Part shown: one piece after another, positions 1 through 5,599 of the stretch
Position numbering within the stretch: position 1 is the stretch's first letter
How the letters are laid out: the number at the start of each line of letters is the position of its first letter
Source of the DNA: Bacteroidota bacterium
Lineage (GTDB): Bacteria > Bacteroidota > Bacteroidia > Chitinophagales > LD1
DNA: 6,576 nt
Reading direction: 5' to 3'
Assembly (NCBI GenBank): GCA_947457525.1
Contig: CANGXE010000090.1
Coordinates: 1 to 6,576 of the forward strand
Notes under the pieces: generated by a model
Seen by the model: the letters and a program-made list of their open reading frames with translations, nothing else
What the model was told of the DNA's origin: nothing
The model's database searches: none
Made by a program: the position numbers and the translations under genes

Positions 1-378
1 CATGGCTAAAAGCGAAGTAGGTAGTTGTATATAGCGAATGCCTCTTTTGTAGCAACCGGCAGCAAATCCGCCAATGTCGCCAATCACACCACCACCTACA
101 TTAATCAATAACACATTTCTGTCCGCTTCATGTTTAGTAAGTTCGGCCCACACGTGAATGGCAGCATCCATCGTTTTGTTTGGCTCACCTACTTTCCAAG
201 TGATAAGATGGTACGTACAATCAATAAATGGTTGTAAGCTGGTTACACAATGAACTGCCGTGTTTTCATCGGCAAGAATAAATACCTGCGATGCTTTTTG
301 AATTTCTGCATTGAGTAAGTCGAAATCACTGCCGGTGTTTAAAAAAAACACCAACGATTTTCCATTCGAAAAATCCAT
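1..378 (-). CDS. aroB: 3-dehydroquinate synthase, N-terminal part (runs off left edge)
   Basis: This reading frame stays open to the left edge and gives the first 126 residues of a protein usually about 340-360 residues long. The enzyme is cytoplasmic, uses NAD+ and a divalent metal, and converts DAHP to 3-dehydroquinate, the second step of the shikimate pathway to aromatic amino acids. Visible family signatures are a GEPNKT segment (about 64-69, matching the usual GE.HK motif), the glycine-rich NAD-binding GGGVIGD (95-101) continuing as IGGFAAG, then YKRGIRYIQ and PTSLLAM (120-126). The next expected block, VDSSVGGKT, lies beyond the edge. The ATG at 378-376 shares one base with the TGA of the upstream gene (TGATG), which supports this start and suggests translational coupling. 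A TTG one codon upstream is a less likely alternative. There is no obvious Shine-Dalgarno sequence. The enzyme assignment is secure from the motifs; completeness cannot be judged. Confidence 0.93.
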   Translation of the reverse strand, partial: MDFSNGKSLVFFLNTGSDFDLLNAEIQKASQVFILADENTAVHCVTSLQPFIDCTYHLITWKVGEPNKTMDAAIHVWAELTKHEADRNVLLINVGGGVIGDIGGFAAGCYKRGIRYIQLPTSLLAM

Positions 379-971
379 CAAAATTTACGTTCTAAAATTA
401 ATGACCCAATGACCGCTTCTCGCAAATTGAGCGGATACCCTCTCTCCTCCTTTTCTGATCTTGCTTCTGCCTCTTCTACACTCTCTATTCGGTAAATTCC
501 TTCTTCGTCTTCTAGTTTCAAATCACCTCTGATGATTTTTTCCTCTTCAGTCAACTCACGTTCGTAGATTGCTTCTGTGTTGGTTCGTCCTTCTTCAAAA
601 TAAGTAGACTTACTTTCATGTATTAAGATATCCTTACCTTTCACTTTTTGCTTCGCTACAACTTGTGGCTGCGGCTTAGGTTTAGTTTTTGATTGTTGGG
701 TGTAAGGCGTTACTGTTTTTGAAGCCGTGTTGGGTTTAGGTTGATAAGGTGTTATAGGTTTACTGGAATTTTCTTGCTGCTTTTGAGTTGCTTCGTATTC
801 CATTTGTTTGCGCTTCATTTCGCGCATGATATCTTCCAAAGGATTTGGGGCATTCACCGTTTTCTCCTCGTGCTTAGGTTCACTCTGTTGTTTTTCTAAC
901 GCTTTTTTACGCGCATTGTAAATAAAATAAATCACAGCTCCGACTATGTAAATAACAACCTTAAACTCCAT
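378..971 (-). CDS. Single-pass membrane protein of unknown function with disordered tail
   Basis: I do not recognise a function. The 197-residue product starts with a hydrophobic segment (about residues 4-19) followed at once by RKK, so the tail is predicted to be cytoplasmic. Residues about 22-115 are rich in Q, K, P, S and T and are probably disordered. They include a charged helix-like stretch (NPLEDIMREMKRKQ, about 43-56) and two similar short units, KPITPYQ (71-77) and KTVTPYT (85-91). Residues about 118-178 are strongly acidic. The last 15 or so residues (LREAVIGSLILERKF) look ordered and resemble a C-terminal motif I recall from hypothetical Bacteroidota proteins with the same anchor-plus-tail layout; that is memory, not a search. 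The gene lies 85 bp downstream of the aldehyde dehydrogenase gene, and its TGA overlaps the aroB ATG. The start has no Shine-Dalgarno sequence, but the membrane segment begins right after it, which fits. A scaffold or partner-recruiting role is conceivable but unproven. Confidence 0.8.
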   Translation of the reverse strand: MEFKVVIYIVGAVIYFIYNARKKALEKQQSEPKHEEKTVNAPNPLEDIMREMKRKQMEYEATQKQQENSSKPITPYQPKPNTASKTVTPYTQQSKTKPKPQPQVVAKQKVKGKDILIHESKSTYFEEGRTNTEAIYERELTEEEKIIRGDLKLEDEEGIYRIESVEEAEARSEKEERGYPLNLREAVIGSLILERKF

Positions 972-1056
972 GATCTGTGTGATTTAGTGACTCGAAAGTC
1001 GGCTTTTCGGGTTTAATTTCCTAAAGTTTCGGCAAAAAGCTTTATCGGTGTACTTA

Positions 1057-2406
1057 TCAGCGCAAATACACTGTTTTGATATTGACAAATTCTTTCAATC
1101 CATAAGCAGACAACTCTCGTCCAAATCCGCTTCGTTTTACTCCACCAAAAGGCAAGCGCACATCACTCTTGACTACATCATTGATAAACACATTTCCTAC
1201 TTCTAACTCAGCTGCTAACTGTTCAGCTTTGGTTAAATCTGCCGTCCAAACAGAAGCCGCCAAACCAAAGTCAGACTGATTAGCCAAGGCCACCGCATCG
1301 TATTCGTCTTTTGCAGCAACAACACTCCACACTGGCCCGAACAACTCTTCATGAAATGACAACACACCGGGTTTTACATCGGTCAGCACCACCGGACGAA
1401 CAAAGTTGCCAACCGCCTGAGGCAGCTCTGCTCCCCAATGTGCTTGTGCTCCATCAGCAATAGATTGCGCGACTTGCTTGTTCACTTTTGCGGCCAAATC
1501 CGGACGCGCCAAAGGCCCAATTTGGGTTTTGGCTTCCAATGGATTTCCAACTGTTAATGATTGAACAGCTGCAATCAATTTTTCGGTAAATTCATTAGCC
1601 ACTTCAGGCACCAAGATAAATCGCTTCGCCCCGTTGCAAGCCTGACCGCTGTTGATGCTTCTAGATTTCACTGCACCTTCTAAAGCTGCGGCTACATCTG
1701 CATCGGCCAACACAATAAACGCATCATTGCCGCCCAACTCCATCACACATTTCTTGATATGGCGACCGGCCATTTCTGCGAGTTTGCTGCCCGTAGCATC
1801 ACTGCCCGTAAAACTTAACCCTACAATTCGCTTATCGGCAATTAAACGAGCAGCATCTTCATTACTCAAAAAATAGTTTTTAAAAACTCCATCCTGAATA
1901 CCAGACTCGTGAAACAAATTTTCTATCGCTCGAGCGCATTGCGGCACATTAGGTGCGTGCTTTAGGATAGTCACATTGCCCGACACCAAAGCAGGCACAG
2001 CAAAACGAAACACCTGCCAAAATGGAAAATTCCATGGCATGATAGAAAATAAAACGCCCATAGGGTCGTAGCGGATGTAGCTTTTCGAAGCGTTTGACTC
2101 CACCATCTCCGGTTGCAAAATCGCCTCTGCTTGCGCCAAGTAATAATCAAAAGCCGTGATGGTTTTTTCTATTTCATACACCGATTCGCGAATGGGCTTA
2201 CCCATTTCGAGAGTAATCAAAGCCGCAAATTGTTCTTTCTGCTTGTTCAACAAATCTGCTACGCGTTGTAATTGAGCATTGCGTTCGGCAAAACTCAAAG
2301 CACGCCAATATCGGAAAGCAGTATAAGAAAGTTCTACATCCGGCAAACTGTCTAACGAGAAAGATTGAACCAATGAATTATTGTAAGGATTTATGGTGGC
2401 GTACAT
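1057..2406 (-). CDS. NAD(P)+-dependent aldehyde dehydrogenase, succinate-semialdehyde (Sad/YneI) type
   Basis: This is a full-length 449-residue cytoplasmic aldehyde dehydrogenase that oxidises an aldehyde to the acid through a cysteine thioester. All key residues are present: PWNFP (124-128) with the oxyanion Asn126, Lys149 in LKHAPNV, the cofactor-loop FTGS (199-202), the general base Glu223 in MELGG, the nucleophile Cys257 in SGQAC, and EELFGP (353-358). Two features resemble E. coli Sad/YneI more than the longer GabD or betaine-aldehyde enzymes: LKHAPN where most families have LKPA, and the C-terminal FGGVKRSGFGREL followed by YGLKEFVNIKTV. Succinate semialdehyde is therefore the best substrate guess, from 4-aminobutyrate or related breakdown, but no GABA transaminase lies nearby and another semialdehyde is possible. 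The start is natural: the family N-terminus ATINPYN begins at residue 3. A tRNA terminator and about 150 bp of noncoding DNA precede it, so it probably has its own promoter. It may be co-transcribed with the membrane protein and aroB. Confidence 0.93.
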   Translation of the reverse strand: MYATINPYNNSLVQSFSLDSLPDVELSYTAFRYWRALSFAERNAQLQRVADLLNKQKEQFAALITLEMGKPIRESVYEIEKTITAFDYYLAQAEAILQPEMVESNASKSYIRYDPMGVLFSIMPWNFPFWQVFRFAVPALVSGNVTILKHAPNVPQCARAIENLFHESGIQDGVFKNYFLSNEDAARLIADKRIVGLSFTGSDATGSKLAEMAGRHIKKCVMELGGNDAFIVLADADVAAALEGAVKSRSINSGQACNGAKRFILVPEVANEFTEKLIAAVQSLTVGNPLEAKTQIGPLARPDLAAKVNKQVAQSIADGAQAHWGAELPQAVGNFVRPVVLTDVKPGVLSFHEELFGPVWSVVAAKDEYDAVALANQSDFGLAASVWTADLTKAEQLAAELEVGNVFINDVVKSDVRLPFGGVKRSGFGRELSAYGLKEFVNIKTVYLR

Positions 2407-2451
2407 CAGTATTTACTTTGCTGCAATGATAAGACTTTAAATTATCGTCTA

Positions 2452-2476
2452 TCTCAACGATACATTGAGAAAATTA
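2452..2476 (-). promoter_or_regulatory. Possible promoter -7 element overlapping an inverted repeat, upstream of aldehyde dehydrogenase
   Basis: Read on the minus strand, TAATTTTC (2476-2469) differs by one base from the Bacteroidota -7 consensus TAnnTTTG. No good -33 TTTG is seen at the expected distance. It overlaps by two bases a perfect 6-bp inverted repeat, TCTCAA-7 nt-TTGAGA (2452-2470), which would sit on the transcription start about 46-64 nt before the ATG. That geometry would suit a repressor operator, but six-base repeats arise by chance and the -7 match is imperfect. Low confidence. Confidence 0.25.
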
Positions 2477-2522
2477 TAAACTTTATCCCATTCTTTGTTC
2501 CGCTATAACATTAAAATGTGCT

Positions 2523-2560
2523 GTAAAATAGCAACGGCCTCGGTAAAACCGAAGCCGTTG
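2523..2560 (-). terminator. Intrinsic terminator of the tRNA-Arg transcript
   Basis: On the minus strand CAACGGC-T-TCGGT pairs with ACCGA-G-GCCGTTG around a three-base loop (hairpin 2532-2560). The one apparent mismatch becomes a U-G wobble in RNA, giving a continuous 13-bp stem. The tail CTATTTTA is only moderately U-rich. The stem begins at the base directly after the tRNA discriminator position, so the tRNA 3' end and terminator are adjacent with no spacer. It also insulates the aldehyde dehydrogenase gene from tRNA transcription. Confidence 0.8.
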
Positions 2561-2634
2561 TGCTCTCGAAGGGAGTCGAACCCCTAACCTTCTCATCCGT
2601 AGTGAGATGCTCTATCCAGTTAAGCTACGAAAGC
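2561..2634 (-). tRNA. tRNA-Arg, anticodon ACG
   Basis: The 74-nt cloverleaf can be folded by eye. The acceptor GCTTTCG pairs with CGAGAGC (one G-U). The D stem is GCTT/GAGC with loop AACTGGATA, and the anticodon stem is TCTCA/TGAGA with loop CTACGGA. The variable region is AGGTT, and the T stem AGGGG/CCCTT encloses the loop TTCGACT. The discriminator is A. The anticodon at loop positions 34-36 is ACG, the arginine tRNA for CGN codons whose A34 is normally deaminated to inosine by TadA. The 3' CCA is not encoded (CAA follows), so it must be added after transcription. Confidence 0.97.
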
Positions 2635-2655
2635 ATCTGCTTAAATAACAGAGCG

Positions 2656-2663
2656 CAAATATA
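2656..2663 (-). promoter_or_regulatory. -7 promoter element for tRNA-Arg
   Basis: On the minus strand TATATTTG is an exact match to the Bacteroidota -7 consensus TAnnTTTG. It lies 21 bases upstream of the mature tRNA 5' end, so transcription would start some 13-16 nt before the tRNA. No convincing TTTG -33 element is visible at the usual spacing. The position between divergent transcription units supports it. Confidence 0.6.
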
Positions 2664-2711
2664 TAAATTCTATTTATTGATAAAAGCCCTCTGTCATTTT
2701 GTTTGAAATTT

Positions 2712-2719
2712 TATCTTTA
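2712..2719 (+). promoter_or_regulatory. Possible -7 element of the receptor pseudogene
   Basis: TATCTTTA differs at one base from TAnnTTTG and ends five bases before the pseudogene ATG at 2725. If used, transcription would begin at or next to the start codon, giving a leaderless or nearly leaderless message. Two TTTG copies at 2698-2705 are too close to act as its -33 element, so the promoter may be weak or dead like the gene it serves. Confidence 0.35.
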
Positions 2720-2724
2720 TCCCA

Positions 2725-3397
2725 ATGAAAAATGGCGCCATTTTCCTCTTAATATTATGTTTTTGGGGTGTTTCAGCTCAAAATATTGGAGGAAAATTAG
2801 TTGGTAAAATTTCGTCTGCCAGCCAACCCCTCGAATTGGCAAATGTTTATCTTCTAAAACTAAACAGCGGCACTTCGACAGACAGCTTAGGCAATTTTGA
2901 GCTAAAAAACCTTCCCACAGGAAAACACCAATGCAAGATTAGTTCGGTAGGCTATGAAAATGCGTAAGTAGCTGTAGAAATCTTCAGCGGAAAATCAACG
3001 ACTTTAAACATTAACCTAATACCTCTCACTGCGCGGGTCAATGAAATCGTGGTGACTGGAACATTAAAAGAAGTTCGCAAATTGGAAAGCATAACAACTG
3101 TCGAGGTGTACACCGCAGCTTATTTTCAACGTAACCCCACATCCAATTTGTTTGACGCGCTGAATGGGATAAACGGTATTTTTGCAGATGTTGACAATGG
3201 CGTTTCTAAAACTATGGATTGAGGTTTTATTTTGGTTTAAAAACTTCTTCAACTTTTTGCAGAAAGACCCTATACTGCGCCCATTTGACCCATTTAATCG
3301 CATGGTGAATGTCAATAACCCCAACAATTATCGCTTCGACACCACTTATGGACAAGGCATAAAGGCATTCATTGGTTTGCGCTACATCTTACCTTAA
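2725..3397 (+). pseudogene. TonB-dependent outer-membrane receptor, internally deleted remnant
   Basis: The frame begins with a signal peptide (hydrophobic core ILCFWG, likely cleavage after VSA). A carboxypeptidase-D-regulatory-like beta-sandwich follows (IGGKLVGKI, ANVYLLKLNSGTSTDSLGNF, KISSVGYENA). A TAA at 2965-2967 then interrupts it, probably a G-to-T change in a GAA codon. Homology continues in the same frame past the stop: the domain end (STTLNINLIPL), the linker (VNEIVVTG) and the start of the TonB plug (VEVYTAAYFQRNPTSNLFDALNGING), until a TGA at 3220-3222. From about 3239 the +1 frame encodes a typical receptor C-terminus (RPFDPFNRM, NPNNYRFDTTYG, IKAFIGLRYILP). The rest of the plug and nearly all of the 22-strand barrel are absent, several hundred residues compared with usual receptors. 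Such receptors import iron complexes, cobalamin or other ligands using TonB energy; this copy cannot form a barrel. A secreted 80-residue leftover could still be made, but I see no reason to think it works. Confidence 0.85.
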
Positions 3398-3430
3398 CCT
3401 AATTTGGCAACATTCGCTTCAATTTAGGTT
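3396..3430 (+). terminator. AT-rich hairpin after the receptor remnant, possible weak terminator
   Basis: AACCTAATTTG (3396-3406) pairs with CAATTTAGGTT (3420-3430) except for one T-T mismatch, with a 13-base loop. It starts inside the pseudogene's final stop codon, where the original receptor gene would have terminated. No strong T-tract follows (TTTGCAAAAATG), so terminator function is doubtful. Its 3' edge overlaps the -33 element of the ndk promoter. Confidence 0.35.
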
Positions 3431-3459
3431 TGCAAAAATGCTTTGTTGGCTTATTTTCG
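3429..3459 (+). promoter_or_regulatory. ndk promoter, Bacteroidota -33/-7 type
   Basis: TTTG (3429-3432) is followed after exactly 19 nt by TATTTTCG (3452-3459), one base off TAnnTTTG. This is the arrangement recognised by the primary sigma factor in Bacteroidota. Transcription would start near 3466, leaving a leader of about 30 nt. The leader is A-rich before the ATG (AAAAAATATACACATT) and has no Shine-Dalgarno sequence, as is common in this phylum. Confidence 0.6.
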
Positions 3460-3496
3460 CCCGCGAATTTAAAACGCAACAAAAAATATACACATT

Positions 3497-3916
3497 ATGG
3501 CAGGAACTATCACCTTTACAATGATAAAACCGGATGCAGTAGCTGACGGACATTCAGGAAAAATTATTGACCAAATTATCGGAGCCGGATTTAAAATCAA
3601 GGCATTGAAATTGACCCAACTTTCTAAAGAAAGAGCAGAAGAATTTTACGCTATCCATAAGGAGCGAGGTTTCTTTGGCGAGTTGATTGCCTTTATGACC
3701 GAGGGGCCAATCGTGGCTGCTGTGTTAGAAAAAGACAATGCAGTTGAAGATTTCCGCAAGCTAATCGGAGCAACGAACCCGGCTAATGCTGAAGAAGGAA
3801 CCATTCGTAAGCGTTTTGCATTGAACATCGAGCGCAATGCTATCCACGGATCAGACAGTGATGAAAATGCACAAATCGAAGCTAATTTTCACTTTAGTGG
3901 TGTGGAGCGTTTCTAA
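3497..3916 (+). CDS. ndk: Nucleoside diphosphate kinase
   Basis: This complete 139-residue enzyme has the normal family length. It moves the gamma phosphate from ATP to other nucleoside diphosphates through a phosphohistidine intermediate, keeping cytoplasmic NTP and dNTP pools balanced. The catalytic His117 lies in the signature NAIHGSD (114-120). Nucleotide-binding residues are also visible: Lys11 in TMIKPDAV, Tyr51, Phe60, Arg87 in FRKLIGATNP, Arg104 in GTIRKRF, and Asn114. The ATG directly precedes the conserved first strand (ITFTMIKPDA), so the start is firm. It is a single-gene transcription unit with a promoter at 3429-3459 and a strong terminator at 3941-3971, convergent with the carboxylase operon. 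No anomalies are visible. Confidence 0.98.
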   Translation: MAGTITFTMIKPDAVADGHSGKIIDQIIGAGFKIKALKLTQLSKERAEEFYAIHKERGFFGELIAFMTEGPIVAAVLEKDNAVEDFRKLIGATNPANAEEGTIRKRFALNIERNAIHGSDSDENAQIEANFHFSGVERF

Positions 3917-3940
3917 ACTATTCACTTAAAAACCTACAAG

Positions 3941-3971
3941 AAGGGTTTCCGATGAAGGAAGCCCTTTTTTT
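3941..3971 (+). terminator. Intrinsic terminator of ndk
   Basis: AAGGGTTTCC (3941-3950) pairs over 10 bp, including one U-G, with GGAAGCCCTT (3957-3966) around a GATGAA loop. A run of seven T's (3965-3971) follows, partly overlapping the stem. This is a textbook rho-independent terminator starting 25 bases after the ndk stop codon. Confidence 0.9.
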
Positions 3972-3995
3972 ATGTATATATCAAACAAACTACAT

Positions 3996-4036
3996 AAAAT
4001 GTAAAAGCCTCATAGCTACTTATGCAATGAGGCTTT
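3996..4036 (-). terminator. Intrinsic terminator of the carboxylase operon
   Basis: A perfect 10-bp inverted repeat, AAAGCCTCAT (4004-4013) and ATGAGGCTTT (4027-4036), encloses a 13-base loop. On the minus strand it is followed by TACATTTT. It begins 21 bases beyond the stop codon of the acyl-CoA carboxylase gene. The AAA/TTT ends make it partly symmetric, but its position assigns it to the minus-strand operon, since ndk already has its own terminator. Confidence 0.75.
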
Positions 4037-4057
4037 ATCTGTTCTTTAGCAATAGAC

Positions 4058-5599
4058 TTATAAAGGAATGTTGCCGTGCTTTTTGCGTGGTAGGCTAACG
4101 GCTTTGTTTTCCGTCATCTTAAATGCTCTAATGAGTTTAGTACGAGTTTGAGAAGGTTCTATAACTTCGTCAATAAACCCGCGAGCGGCTGCTTTGTAGG
4201 GATGAGCAAAATTCTCGGCATAGCTATCCATCACTTCTTTTAACTTAGCATTCGGGTCGGGAGATGATGAAATTTCTTTGCGGAATATAATTTCTGCAGC
4301 TCCCTTGGCTCCAACTACGGCTATCTCCGCATTGGGCCAAGCGTAATTCATATCAGCACCAATGTGTTTACTATTCATCACATCATAGGCACCCCCATAA
4401 GCTTTACGAACAATTACTGTAATCTTCGGTACAGTAGCTTCACTAAACGCGTAGAGGAGTTTGGCGCCATTGGTGATTATGCCGTGCCACTCTTGGTCGG
4501 TGCCTGGCAAGAAGCCCGGCACGTCTACAATTGTTAAAAGCGGAATGTTGAAACAATCGCAGAAACGTACAAAACGAGCACCTTTTTTTGAAGAGTTAAT
4601 ATCAAGCACTCCGGCCAATACTGCAGGTTGGTTAGCCACAATGCCGATACTGCGCCCACCGAGGCGCGCAAAACCCACCACAATGTTTTCTGCATAGTCT
4701 TTGTGGACTTCGAAGAAAGTATCTGTGTCAGCTATTTCAGCAATAATTTCTCTGATGTCATAAGGCTGATTGGGGTTTGGCGGAATGATGGAGTCTAAGG
4801 CTTTGCGGGTTTCATCGCCCGGTGTGTAGGGCAGGCAAGGCGTTAGTTCATCGCAGTTTTGCGGCACGTAACTCAAGAGTCTTTTTAATCCGTTGATACA
4901 TTCCACTTCGTTGGCGTAGGTCAAGTGTGTGACGCCAGACTTGGTAGCATGAGCTGTGGCGCCTCCGAGTTCTTCGCTGGTCACATCTTCGTGCGTAACG
5001 GTTTTCACCACGTTTGGTCCGGTCACAAACATATAAGACGTTTGCTCCACCATGGCAATAAAATCAGTAATGGCCGGAGAATAAACCGCCCCACCGGCAC
5101 AAGGGCCCATTATGGCAGAAATCTGAGGAATAACTCCCGAAGCAATGGTGTTGCGGTAAAATATGTCCGCATAGCCACCCAATGAAACTACACCCTCTTG
5201 AATACGCGCACCACCTGAGTCATTTAGCCCGATTACCGGAGCGCCATTCTTCATCGCCAAGTCCATAATTTTGCAAATCTTTTCAGCATGAGTTTCAGAA
5301 AGTGAACCGCCAAAAACAGTGAAATCTTGTGAAAACACATAAACCATTCGCCCGTGAATGGTACCGTAGCCGGTCACCACTCCATCTCCGGGATAAATCT
5401 CTTTATCAATACCAAAATCGCGACCGCGGTGCTCTACCAACTGTCCGATTTCTTCAAAACTTCCTTCGTCCAACAACAAACCTAGGCGCTCGCGAGCCGT
5501 TAGTTTTCCTTTCATATGTTGATCGTCAATGCGTTTTTGCCCGCCACCTAAGTTGGCTTGTGCCAGCTTGGTTTTCAATACTTCAATTTGCTTGTCCAT
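4058..5599 (-). CDS. pccB: Acyl-CoA (propionyl-CoA type) carboxylase beta subunit
   Basis: This complete 513-residue carboxyltransferase subunit has two crotonase-like halves. It moves the carboxyl group from carboxybiotin to an acyl-CoA; with propionyl-CoA the product is methylmalonyl-CoA. The N-terminal half carries LTARERLGLLLD (33-44), GDGVVTGYG, FSQDFTVFGGSL (89-100), NDSGGARIQEG (126-136) and the oxyanion glycines of GPCAGGAVYSP (165-175). The C-terminal half carries VDVPGFLPG (358-366) and RKAYGGAYDVM (398-408). Asp406 in GGAYDVM is the residue that in actinobacterial enzymes favours propionyl-CoA; acetyl-CoA-preferring relatives have Ile there. The C-terminal PRKKHGNIPL is typical of PCC beta chains. 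The biotin carboxylase/carrier alpha subunit is not in the window. A sodium-pump methylmalonyl-CoA decarboxylase alpha subunit shares this fold and is the main alternative. The ATG overlaps the TGA of the upstream saccharopine dehydrogenase gene (TGATG), so the two are probably translationally coupled and share the downstream terminator. Confidence 0.93.
   Translation of the reverse strand: MDKQIEVLKTKLAQANLGGGQKRIDDQHMKGKLTARERLGLLLDEGSFEEIGQLVEHRGRDFGIDKEIYPGDGVVTGYGTIHGRMVYVFSQDFTVFGGSLSETHAEKICKIMDLAMKNGAPVIGLNDSGGARIQEGVVSLGGYADIFYRNTIASGVIPQISAIMGPCAGGAVYSPAITDFIAMVEQTSYMFVTGPNVVKTVTHEDVTSEELGGATAHATKSGVTHLTYANEVECINGLKRLLSYVPQNCDELTPCLPYTPGDETRKALDSIIPPNPNQPYDIREIIAEIADTDTFFEVHKDYAENIVVGFARLGGRSIGIVANQPAVLAGVLDINSSKKGARFVRFCDCFNIPLLTIVDVPGFLPGTDQEWHGIITNGAKLLYAFSEATVPKITVIVRKAYGGAYDVMNSKHIGADMNYAWPNAEIAVVGAKGAAEIIFRKEISSSPDPNAKLKEVMDSYAENFAHPYKAAARGFIDEVIEPSQTRTKLIRAFKMTENKAVSLPRKKHGNIPL

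Noticed and set aside
990..1012. Small inverted repeat CGAAA/TTTCG between the aldehyde dehydrogenase and the membrane protein gene
   Set aside because: It is only five base pairs with no T-tract, too weak to call a terminator or operator. The two genes may simply be co-transcribed.
1652..1876. Plus-strand ORF of 74 codons within the aldehyde dehydrogenase gene
   Set aside because: It is antisense to the catalytic core (Glu223, Cys257 region). Its Ser/Ala/Pro-rich product is typical of a shadow frame.
3064..3327. Minus-strand ORF of 87 codons across the receptor remnant
   Set aside because: The plus strand here has recognisable receptor homology in two frames, while this product shows no family resemblance. 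It is open only because of antisense codon bias.
2561..3397. tRNA next to a broken gene as the scar of an integrated element
   Set aside because: I saw no second copy of the tRNA 3' end, no integrase fragment and no direct repeats. The pseudogene is a chromosomal receptor family member with internal deletion, which does not require an integration event.
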